Assembly: GCA_018302885.1 (NCBI GenBank)
Contig: JAGVZC010000010.1
Span: 1-22,451, forward strand
DNA from: Candidatus Woesearchaeota archaeon
Lineage (GTDB): Archaea > Nanobdellota > Nanobdellia > SCGC-AAA011-G17 > GW2011-AR20
DNA length: 22,451 nt
Direction: 5' to 3'
Shown here: piece by piece, positions 6,771-13,090 of the stretch
Layout: each line of letters starts with the position of its first letter
Position numbering within the stretch: the stretch's first letter is position 1
Notes under the pieces: generated by a model
The model's input: the letters and a program-made list of their open reading frames with translations, nothing else
The model's database searches: none
Told to the model about the DNA's origin: nothing
Translations under genes and position numbers: made by a program

Positions 6771-7118
6771 ATGAATCTGAAAGAATATCAGGAATTGTGC
6801 AAGAAAACTGCAAAGAATTTCAACGGTGATGAAATAGAAATATTTAACTGGGGACTGGGAATTGCTGGAGAAGCTGGCGATGTTGCATCATGCATAAAGA
6901 AAGTTCATGCACATAAAAACACAGCAGTCAAGGATGGAATAAAAGAAAATTTAGGAGATACTTTGTGGTATATTGCTATGATATGCAATTTCTACGGCTG
7001 GAATTTGGAGGATGTATTGAAGGAAAACATAGAAAAATTAAGCAAGAGATATCCTGAAGGATTTACGCATGAAGATGCACAGAGAAAAGGAACAAAAGTT
7101 GACTGGAATGAAAAGTAG
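6771..7118 (+). CDS. MazG-like nucleotide pyrophosphohydrolase, 115 aa
   Basis: This is a small all-alpha NTP pyrophosphohydrolase of the MazG/dUTPase-like superfamily, which hydrolyses (often non-canonical) NTPs to NMP and pyrophosphate with Mg2+. The metal-binding helix pair is visible as GLGIAGEAGDVASCIKK (E34, D37) and KENLGDTLWYIAMIC (E59, D63). The usual second motif is ELGD; here the position three before the Asp is Asn60, with Glu59 next to it. The protein starts with YQELCKKTAKNF and ends with a short RYPEGFTHEDA(Q)R segment common in single-domain MazG-like proteins. It likely acts as a house-cleaning enzyme in the cytoplasm. It has its own promoter, and its stop codon directly abuts the stop of the convergent surface-protein gene. 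Confidence 0.88.
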   Translation: MNLKEYQELCKKTAKNFNGDEIEIFNWGLGIAGEAGDVASCIKKVHAHKNTAVKDGIKENLGDTLWYIAMICNFYGWNLEDVLKENIEKLSKRYPEGFTHEDAQRKGTKVDWNEK

Positions 7119-10100
7119 TTAATTCTTAATCTTAAATATTATAATTTTAAAAATAACAAATATTATCAACAAACCTAATATTATATTTCCAATTGTCAGT
7201 CCTGTCTCTATAATCTTTGCGTTGTCTCTCTTTTCTGGAGTTTGTAAGCCTGTTTGCTGCTGTGAATTTTCACTTTCTAATTCTTCATTGAATAATTCTT
7301 CTTCGTTACTGCTCACTGAAGTTTTTTTTTGACTTGTGTCCTGGGCATCCTGGTTGTTGTCCTGCACATCTGCTTCTGATGCTGAAGCTCCTGATGATCC
7401 TCCATTTGATGAACCACTGCTTTGAGAACCTTCTGATGAAGATTCAGGCGGCTCCAACGGCTGATCAATTTGCTCTTCATTGCAGGCACTGCAGAAATCA
7501 GAATTTGTTATTATTTCCCTGAATTCATCTAAATTATCAGAACCGAATACCAAGTAATTAGGATAACTGTTAAATTTAATTGTTGAACCTTCTATATTTA
7601 CTTCATTACCTACAAAATCATATTGAGTGATGAAATTCAAATCAGAGTCTGCTATAAAATTAGACTCTTTGTTATTGTCTGCAATATTCCACAAGACAGC
7701 AATGTCATAATCTCCCTTGTTGAATACATAAACATCTACAAGACTGTTTGGTTCAATCTTTTCAACAAAAGCTGACTTGTCTATCAGGTTGCTTAATGTG
7801 TTGTATGCAGGATACAGTAATTTCGGACTTAGCCATCTTCCATTAAATAGGTTATAATAAGTATAAACCCTGCTTTGGGTTGCAATTGTGAAATAGAAAT
7901 CATGCTTTATTCCAAGAGATTTTTTTATCACTGCGTCCCTTATCCACATGTTTGCAGCAAATGATTCCGGAGATAAAGGCCTGTTGTACCTGTCAATGTA
8001 TGGGAAATAATCAGGATTTAAATCATCACTGAATCTTGCTGCTTCTGTCTGCCATATCTCAACATTGTTTGCATTGTGATCAGTTAAGATACTCCTCACC
8101 GCATCTATTGTCTCTTCATAATTGTTGTATTCTGCAGGAGAACCGGGCTTTGGATACAGGTGCAATGACACTGCATCAACCCTTGTCAGTAAATTATCAT
8201 CGCTCATATCTTCAAAGTAATCAAATGAATCATCCAATCCGCCAACATTAGCAACTAATTTAATATTTGGATTTATCATCCTTATCCTGTTTGAAACATC
8301 AGCGTGAATGTTTGAATAATATCTTATATATTCCTGATTTGAATTGAATTCTGTTTTCTTTTCTATCAGGTAAGGCTCATTTTCTATTTCAAATGCAGAT
8401 ATCCTGTCTGCGTATCTTGTAACTGCCACTCTTATAAATGTCCTGTAATTTTCAGAATCCTTTGTTATTCCCTGATCCTCTGCCCATTGAGGGATATCGC
8501 CATCAGCCTCTGTAAGAAGAATGTTCATGTGATTATCATATGCGGAATTTATCAGGATATCATAAGTATCCCAGTCATGAACTGCACTTTCTTTTTCAAC
8601 TGCATTCCAATACAAGAATATCCTTACCCATTTTGCACCTGATTCCTTTATTAAATTATAACGCTGGTTAATCAAATCAGCATTTACATTGCTGTAATCA
8701 AACTGATTGCTGTTTATTCCAAAATTTGAATTTTCATTGAACTGATTGTTGAATATGCTGTTAACTTTTGCAATGCTTGTCACATAATCATCAATCACAT
8801 TTCCACTGGAATCTTTTACAACCGCCTTTACCCTGAAATGCCCGTTGTTATCATTCAGATCAATCCTTCTCTCATAGAATTCATCTGCATCCAAATCATA
8901 ATTATCTGATGATTCATAAATCAAGTTATTGTTATAATCAGTTACATAAATTTCATATGCTCCGCTTTTGCCTGTTTCAAATCCATTTTCAAGGCTTACA
9001 TAAAAATTAATATCATCATTGTCAAAGAAAATATTTGCATATTTATCTGTCCTTAAATTTATTATTACATTTTCATTTAACTTGTAGTCGCTCAATTCTC
9101 CTTTTTCAAGCTGTATCTTGTCTATTGACACTGAACCATGATTTGCGTAGATTCCCGGAAAGAAAACATTTTTTCCACCTTCATTCTCAATATTATTTTC
9201 TTCTTCAATATTAAATGTATAGCTGTATCTCTGCCATCCATTGCTTACTGTGAATGATTCCTCCTGCCTGTATTCCTTGAACTGCTTTCCCTTGTAGATC
9301 CAGAAAGCAGCAGTTGCATCCTGCTCTTCATTGGATTTTATATAAGCTGATAAAGTATAAGTTCCAGGAATGTCAAGTTTTACATCACTGAAATAAGTCT
9401 CATCAACTTTTGTTGAAATATAATCATCGTCTCCTTCATTAAATTCAACAGCTTCCGGAGAAACAATCCTGTCAAGCCCTGAATTGAATTCACTGTTCAA
9501 CAAAAGATTTTCATTTTGATTGATTGTCTGGAATTCCCTGTTTACTCTCCTTAATTGTATGTCTCCTACCTGATAATTTCCGTACTGCCCTGTTCTTATC
9601 CAAATTTTTACATTTCTGTTTTCCATGTAATTATTATCCCATTCTCCGGGAATTCTTATCTCTTTTTTGAAGAAAGCCCATTTGTTGTTTGGATAAACAT
9701 AATAATATTCATACCAGTGACTTGTGTCCTGCGAATCATAGCCATCAATCGCAACCTGAACCTCTGAGTTTATCTCTGAATCTGTTTTTATCCATCCGCT
9801 TACAACATACCTGTCTCCTCCATTTACACTTATTGTGCTGTCTGTTATCAACTGTAATTTCTGCAAATCAGGACTTAATTCAATTATATTATCAAAAGGC
9901 GAATTGTCATCTGCCACATAATTAATTTCATCCAGCTCATTCCTGTCTTCATTTAAAACACCCCATCCTTCAGATAAAGGAGGCAGTAAATTATCTCCCA
10001 ATTCATAATTTGTGTAGGACATTAGCTGATTGAAGTCATCATCATTTATTTCATTGTCATTGCTAAAGTCAGCATTTTCATCATAGCCTGAATTGTAATA

Positions 10101-10298
10101 TTCCATGAATCTTATATAGTCATATAAATTTACTATTCCATTCCTGTCAATATCTAAATTATAATCAGCATGAATCTTTGTCTGGGGCTGTATTATTTCT
10201 GCAACCCTTACCTTTTGAGTTTGGATGTATAATCCGGTTCCAATTAATATTACTACCAAAACAGAAACAAGTATCCAAGAACCACCTTTCTTTTGCAT
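7119..10298 (-). CDS. Large surface glycoside-hydrolase-like protein with dockerin-like EF-hands, 1059 aa
   Basis: The protein has an N-terminal membrane/signal segment (8-27) and a C-terminal membrane helix (about 1036-1056) ending KIIIFKIKN, so it is probably held on the cell surface. Residues 47-96 hold two EF-hand-like loops (DIDRNGIVNLYD; DFSNDNEINDDD) in the arrangement of a type I dockerin. Two beta-sandwich modules follow (about 112-252 and 262-404), resembling CBM4/9-type carbohydrate-binding domains, then an Ig-like region (about 408-512). Residues 535-845 form a clan-A TIM-barrel hydrolase: acid/base Glu641 in EIENEP, nucleophile Glu752 in IWQTEAARF, and the SLHLYPKP strand. A beta domain (850-920), CSAC (936-939) and a Ser/Gly/Gln/Glu-rich linker (950-1020) lead to the anchor. 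The family may be GH39/GH5/GH10-like; substrate unknown. It is divergent from another surface protein. Confidence 0.85.
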   Translation of the reverse strand: MQKKGGSWILVSVLVVILIGTGLYIQTQKVRVAEIIQPQTKIHADYNLDIDRNGIVNLYDYIRFMEYYNSGYDENADFSNDNEINDDDFNQLMSYTNYELGDNLLPPLSEGWGVLNEDRNELDEINYVADDNSPFDNIIELSPDLQKLQLITDSTISVNGGDRYVVSGWIKTDSEINSEVQVAIDGYDSQDTSHWYEYYYVYPNNKWAFFKKEIRIPGEWDNNYMENRNVKIWIRTGQYGNYQVGDIQLRRVNREFQTINQNENLLLNSEFNSGLDRIVSPEAVEFNEGDDDYISTKVDETYFSDVKLDIPGTYTLSAYIKSNEEQDATAAFWIYKGKQFKEYRQEESFTVSNGWQRYSYTFNIEEENNIENEGGKNVFFPGIYANHGSVSIDKIQLEKGELSDYKLNENVIINLRTDKYANIFFDNDDINFYVSLENGFETGKSGAYEIYVTDYNNNLIYESSDNYDLDADEFYERRIDLNDNNGHFRVKAVVKDSSGNVIDDYVTSIAKVNSIFNNQFNENSNFGINSNQFDYSNVNADLINQRYNLIKESGAKWVRIFLYWNAVEKESAVHDWDTYDILINSAYDNHMNILLTEADGDIPQWAEDQGITKDSENYRTFIRVAVTRYADRISAFEIENEPYLIEKKTEFNSNQEYIRYYSNIHADVSNRIRMINPNIKLVANVGGLDDSFDYFEDMSDDNLLTRVDAVSLHLYPKPGSPAEYNNYEETIDAVRSILTDHNANNVEIWQTEAARFSDDLNPDYFPYIDRYNRPLSPESFAANMWIRDAVIKKSLGIKHDFYFTIATQSRVYTYYNLFNGRWLSPKLLYPAYNTLSNLIDKSAFVEKIEPNSLVDVYVFNKGDYDIAVLWNIADNNKESNFIADSDLNFITQYDFVGNEVNIEGSTIKFNSYPNYLVFGSDNLDEFREIITNSDFCSACNEEQIDQPLEPPESSSEGSQSSGSSNGGSSGASASEADVQDNNQDAQDTSQKKTSVSSNEEELFNEELESENSQQQTGLQTPEKRDNAKIIETGLTIGNIILGLLIIFVIFKIIIFKIKN

Positions 10299-10319
10299 AT
10301 TAATCTGTGTTTTTAGTTC

Positions 10320-10326
10320 TTTAAAA
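10320..10326 (-). promoter_or_regulatory. TATA-like box of the surface hydrolase gene
   Basis: On the minus strand TTTTAAA is centred about 25 nt before the ATG at 10298, giving a leaderless transcript. The divergent gene has its own box 36 bp away. Confidence 0.5.
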
Positions 10327-10361
10327 GTTTTTTCAAGTTATAAATTTATATTTTGGAAAGT

Positions 10362-10369
10362 TTTATAAA
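10362..10369 (+). promoter_or_regulatory. TATA box of the Ig-like membrane protein gene
   Basis: TTTATAAA is centred about 26 nt before the ATG at 10392. It excludes an upstream in-frame TTG at 10353 as the start, because that codon lies upstream of the box. Confidence 0.65.
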
Positions 10370-10391
10370 TAAATTAAGTGTTATACTATCC

Positions 10392-11780
10392 ATGAAGAGG
10401 TTGATATTACTATTCTTTGTTATACTACTTTTATCTACGGGCGTTAATGCCACAGGGTTGTCTATTAAATCCAATGTGATTGACAATTTAATTTTAGTCG
10501 GTGAGGATGCTGAATTTGAAATCACTGTGACAAATGAACAAATTTTTACAGATAAGATAACCTTTATCATTTCAGACCTTGACTGGGAATGGCAGAAACA
10601 ATTCTTTGACATTGCTCCTGGAATGAGCAGGACCTTTACATTGAATGTGAAAGCCCCAATAAATGTAATAAAACCAGGAATGCATTCAGTCAACCTTAAA
10701 GTTTATTCAACCTCAAATTCAGGGGTTTATATTTATGAGCCTTTATTGATTCATGTTCTTGATGAAGGTAGCTTCCTGAAACTGGAAAAGATAAATTATC
10801 CTATTAATGGCTTGAATCCTGAAAAGGAAACAAACTTATTGAAAGTAATAATAAAAAACCAGTATGACAAGCCAATAGACAATGTTGAGATAAACATAGA
10901 GAGCGACATCTTTGAAAGTGATTACAAGAAAGTTGATTTTTCTCCTGCTGAATTGAAGACAGAGGAATTCTTTGTGAATATAAAATCGGGAACTGAAGAG
11001 GGCCTTCATGATGTCAGGGTTTTACTGAAAAAAGGCAGCGATATTTTATTGGATGACACCAAGAAAGTACTTGTAGGAAAACATTCTGATATAAAAGAGG
11101 ATAAAGAGATAAGAAGCGGCTTTTTAATAAAAAAAATAAGCATTCTTAAAAGAAATGAGGGCAGCATCACGAACAATGAGGTTTACAGATACAGATTGAA
11201 CTCATTTGAGAGATTATTCAGCGACGTTGAACCTGCACCTTCTTATGTTGAAAAATCAGGAAATGATTATTATTACATCTGGGATTTTGACATTGAACCT
11301 GGACAGAATTATCTGATCAGCGTGGAAGTAAATTATAGGGATCCACTATTTATTTTAGTTGGCTTGATATTAATAATTTACCTTATTGTTTACTTGACTG
11401 AATCAGGAATTTCAATAAGCAAAAAAGTATTGACAATAAAATCAAAAGAAGGGGTATCTTACATGAAAATTCTTCTGCTGATAAAAAACAAGGGAAAGAA
11501 GGAAATAAAACATGCAAGAGTTGTTGACAGATTATTCAATGCAAAGACGGTTCCAAGCGATTACGGAACTTTAAGACCTTCAAAGGTAAACAGAAATGGG
11601 GATGATGTTAGCATTGTCTGGGATATTCCAAGTTTAATAGGAAAAGAAGAGAGAATCTTGAGTTACAGGGTTAACATTGGCGTAAAAAATAGAATCATCT
11701 TGCCAAGAGCCATGGCAAGATACAAGATAAAAAACAGATCGTATGTTGTGAAAAGCAATAGTTCTTTAGTAATTTCTTAA
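10392..11780 (+). CDS. Ig-like (CARDB/COG1361-type) membrane protein, 463 aa
   Basis: A signal peptide is clear (MKRLILLFFVILLLSTGVNA, 1-20). The mature part starts with an Ig-like/CARDB-type beta-sandwich (about 21-124; VGEDAEFEITVTN, APGMSRTFTLNV, KPGMHSVNLKVYS), then a second (about 128-230; TNLLKVIIKNQYDKPIDNVEI) and a third extracellular part up to 315. One membrane helix (319-335) follows. Unusually, a further beta-rich domain (about 345-460; KILLLIKNKGKKEIKHARVVDRL, WDIPSLIGKEERILSYRV) comes after the helix. Such modules build S-layer-like and surface proteins in archaea; the role here is unknown. It is divergent from the 1059-aa surface hydrolase, suggesting a cell-envelope cluster. 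The start was chosen by the signal peptide and the TATA spacing. Confidence 0.82.
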   Translation: MKRLILLFFVILLLSTGVNATGLSIKSNVIDNLILVGEDAEFEITVTNEQIFTDKITFIISDLDWEWQKQFFDIAPGMSRTFTLNVKAPINVIKPGMHSVNLKVYSTSNSGVYIYEPLLIHVLDEGSFLKLEKINYPINGLNPEKETNLLKVIIKNQYDKPIDNVEINIESDIFESDYKKVDFSPAELKTEEFFVNIKSGTEEGLHDVRVLLKKGSDILLDDTKKVLVGKHSDIKEDKEIRSGFLIKKISILKRNEGSITNNEVYRYRLNSFERLFSDVEPAPSYVEKSGNDYYYIWDFDIEPGQNYLISVEVNYRDPLFILVGLILIIYLIVYLTESGISISKKVLTIKSKEGVSYMKILLLIKNKGKKEIKHARVVDRLFNAKTVPSDYGTLRPSKVNRNGDDVSIVWDIPSLIGKEERILSYRVNIGVKNRIILPRAMARYKIKNRSYVVKSNSSLVIS

Positions 11781-11806
11781 TTATTTAGTGGTTATAATTA
11801 GAAACT

Positions 11807-11814
11807 TTTATAAA
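11807..11814 (+). promoter_or_regulatory. TATA box of paralog B
   Basis: TTTATAAA lies 32 nt before the ATG at 11847, exactly the spacing found in paralog A. It is longer than the usual leaderless spacing in this window. Confidence 0.6.
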
Positions 11815-11829
11815 TATTAATTTCTTTCC

Positions 11830-11846
11830 ATTCTTTGGTAAATAAA
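11830..11846 (+). promoter_or_regulatory. Short leader shared with paralog A (ATTCTTtGGTAAA)
   Basis: The block ATTCTTTGGTAAATAAA directly precedes the ATG and matches the leader at 6013-6028. A TTG inside it (11835) is in frame with the gene, but because the block is conserved as leader in paralog A it is better read as untranslated. Confidence 0.5.
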
Positions 11847-12605
11847 ATGAATTCAAATATGTGGACGCCTTTAGTAGTACCAGAAAATGTTCCTAGTGTA
11901 ATAAAAGCAAGTTATGAACTAACAAGAGAAGCTTTAGAAAAATTAGTAAGTGAATGGAAAGGAACAAATGTAGTTATACCTGGATTAAATTTAGCGGATG
12001 GAATTGGACATATACAAGGAAGTAATTTTTATTTTGCATCTGAATTATTCAATAATTGTAGAGAATTATCTGGAGAACAGGATATTCTTCCATTATCCCA
12101 AGAAAAAGCTGAATATACATTAAAAATAATTGGAGATTCCTTATTTAGGGAAAATTATCAGAATATGGGATTGGCTGTAAGGCCTGGAGAAGGTTATAAC
12201 TATGTATTGCATAAACATCTGGTAGAAATGGTTAGGTCTGAGTCTGGTTTTCAGGATATTGATCCAGAGATACCTTTTGTAGTAACAGGAGCAATGAAAC
12301 CAGTTAAATATGGTAAATTTGAGTATGGTTTAAAATTAGATCCAAATGAATTTACAATAATTTATAATGCTCCTATTCTTGGAGAAAGAAGCGGATACTT
12401 TAATCCTGAAGATATAAATGAAGAAACAGGATTGCCTATACGGTTAAGAAAAAAAGGACAGAGACGTTTACAAAATATATCTACTGGAGGTGTTTGCTGG
12501 TTGAACCGTAGCAGGAGCTTGTATTTGTATGCTAGGCATGGCGGTCTTGCTCTCTCTAATGTTTTTGGCAGGGTGTATTTCGCAAAAAATTTTTCCAAGA
12601 AATAA
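11847..12605 (+). CDS. Paralog B: unrecognised protein with an adenine-depleted C-terminus, 252 aa
   Basis: This is related to the protein at 6029. Shared landmarks are SLFRENYQNMGLAVR (A: EFFRGNYEDLGLVLK), EYGLKL…TIIYNAPIL (A: HYGLMHKL…IVQAPEL), GLPI…KKGQRR (A: GIPI…EDGTRT), GGVC (A: DGFC), and FGRVYFAKNFSKK (A: DGKVAVAKNYSKE). The N-terminal halves are much less alike. No signal peptide is seen. Codons 215-245 (NRSRSLYLYARH in the middle) have no A in third positions and the DNA is 48% GC and 15% A, whereas the 90 nt before hold 44% A. The ATG at 11847 is preferred over an in-frame TTG 12 nt upstream, because the conserved leader ends there. Function unknown; a variable ligand-binding domain of DGR type is possible. 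Confidence 0.8.
   Translation: MNSNMWTPLVVPENVPSVIKASYELTREALEKLVSEWKGTNVVIPGLNLADGIGHIQGSNFYFASELFNNCRELSGEQDILPLSQEKAEYTLKIIGDSLFRENYQNMGLAVRPGEGYNYVLHKHLVEMVRSESGFQDIDPEIPFVVTGAMKPVKYGKFEYGLKLDPNEFTIIYNAPILGERSGYFNPEDINEETGLPIRLRKKGQRRLQNISTGGVCWLNRSRSLYLYARHGGLALSNVFGRVYFAKNFSKK
12486..12581 (+). other. Adenine-depleted 3' segment of paralog B (candidate variable region)
   Basis: There are 14 A in 96 bases (about 15%) against 40 A in the preceding 90 (44%). G-ending and pyrimidine-ending codons alternate (AGC AGG AGC TTG TAT TTG TAT) with different first and second bases from paralog A. The segment ends at the shared 3' block (12582-12605). Confidence 0.5.
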
Positions 12606-12612
12606 TTTTTTT
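12606..12612 (+). terminator. T7 run after paralog B
   Basis: Seven consecutive T follow the stop codon of paralog B directly. It is a plausible weak archaeal terminator before the tRNA/polymerase promoter region. Confidence 0.4.
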
Positions 12613-12649
12613 AACCTTTATTATACAAAAAATTTCCAAAACGAAAGCC

Positions 12650-12656
12650 TTATATA
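12650..12656 (+). promoter_or_regulatory. Candidate distal promoter of the tRNA-Lys/polymerase array
   Basis: TTATATA is preceded by a purine-rich BRE-like ACGAAAG. Initiation near 12678 would give a leader of about 92 nt before the tRNA, or a separate small RNA. Nothing recognisable lies in 12678-12740. Confidence 0.4.
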
Positions 12657-12740
12657 CCTTTCTTTTGCTCATTTTAATAAAAATAGACTTATAATAGTCA
12701 AACAAGCCCAAAATGCATTTCAATTCCACTTCACTACATT

Positions 12741-12752
12741 TTTATTAATATA
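12741..12752 (+). promoter_or_regulatory. Proximal TATA-like element before tRNA-Lys
   Basis: TTTATTAATATA is centred about 25 nt before the first base of the tRNA, the right place to start transcription at or near the tRNA 5' end. No TATA box is found between the tRNA and rpoH, so this or the distal promoter probably also serves the polymerase genes. Confidence 0.5.
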
Positions 12753-12770
12753 TCACTTAGCTCGCGCTAT

Positions 12771-12860
12771 GGGCTCGTAGCTCAGGTTGGTAGAGCATCT
12801 GCCTTTTAACAAGGTCTGAAAGCAAGCAGGAGGTCGGGGGTTCAAATCCCTCCGGGCCCG
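12771..12860 (+). tRNA. tRNA-Lys(UUU) with a 16-nt intron
   Basis: A full cloverleaf is visible. The acceptor stem GGGCTCG/CGGGCCC has one G-U pair and discriminator G73 at 12860. The D stem is GCTC/GAGC. The anticodon stem is TCTGC (12798-12802) with GCAGG (12826-12830), the anticodon is TTT at 12805-12807, the variable loop is AGGTC, and the T arm is GGGGG-TTCAAAT-CCCTC. The anticodon loop is interrupted after position 37 by 16 extra bases. CCA is not encoded. The 3' end is only 11 nt from the rpoH start codon, so tRNA and polymerase mRNA are probably made as one transcript and separated by RNase Z. Confidence 0.95.
12809..12824 (+). other. tRNA-Lys intron (bulge-helix-bulge, position 37/38)
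   Basis: The intron is ACAAGGTCTGAAAGCA. A canonical BHB forms. The 4-bp central helix is C32-U33-U34-U35 with intron AAAG. The 5' bulge is U36-A37^A and the 3' bulge is CA^A38, each 3 nt with the cut after the second base. A tiny inner hairpin CA…UG closes the intron. It should be removed by the archaeal tRNA-splicing endonuclease. Confidence 0.88.
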
Positions 12861-12871
12861 AAAAAAACAAT

Positions 12872-13090
12872 ATGATGAAACATATCTTAATTCCAGAGCA
12901 TAGAAAACTCAATGAAGAGGAAACGAAAGAAATTCTAAAAAAATATAATGTTTCCAGAAAGCAATTGCCGAGAATAAAAATAAATGATGCTGCTATTTTA
13001 GAACTGAATCCAGAAAAGGGTGACATAATTGAAATAATAAGAAGCTCTCCAACGACGGGAAAATCTTATTTTTACAGGGTTGTTGTATAA
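12872..13090 (+). CDS. rpoH: RNA polymerase subunit H (Rpo5)
   Basis: This is the 72-aa archaeal counterpart of the C-terminal domain of eukaryotic RPB5, part of the jaw of RNA polymerase. The sequence shows the family pattern: HILIPEHRKLNEEE, LKKYNV…QLPRIKINDAAILELNPEKGDIIEIIRSSPTTGKSYFYRVVV. The length is normal. Two consecutive ATG codons (12872 and 12875) can serve as start. It lies 11 nt after the tRNA-Lys gene and its TAA overlaps the ATG of rpoB'' by one base, placing it first in the polymerase operon as in other archaea. Confidence 0.95.
   Translation: MMKHILIPEHRKLNEEETKEILKKYNVSRKQLPRIKINDAAILELNPEKGDIIEIIRSSPTTGKSYFYRVVV

Noticed and set aside
7334..9925. Several plus-strand open frames of 62-78 codons inside the surface hydrolase gene
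   Set aside because: They are antisense shadows of a gene with clear domains on the minus strand. They have no promoters or recognisable products.
10353..10391. Upstream TTG start extending the Ig-like protein by 13 residues
   Set aside because: It lies upstream of the TATA box at 10362-10369. The ATG at 10392 gives a clean signal peptide.
11835..11846. In-frame TTG giving paralog B four extra residues
   Set aside because: These bases are the leader block conserved in front of paralog A, where they are not translated in frame. The ATG at 11847 fits better.
12717..12735. GCATTTCAATTCCACTTCA, resembling part of archaeal CRISPR repeats
   Set aside because: It occurs only once with no spacer-repeat periodicity and no cas genes in the window.
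12529..12780. Open frame across the end of paralog B and the tRNA promoter region
   Set aside because: It overlaps the conserved end of paralog B in another frame, runs into the tRNA gene and has no promoter or recognisable product.
12757..13026. Minus-strand frame over tRNA-Lys and rpoH
   Set aside because: It is a shadow of the tRNA and rpoH. Its GPEGFEPPTSCLLS-like stretch is the well-known false peptide produced by antisense tRNA sequence.
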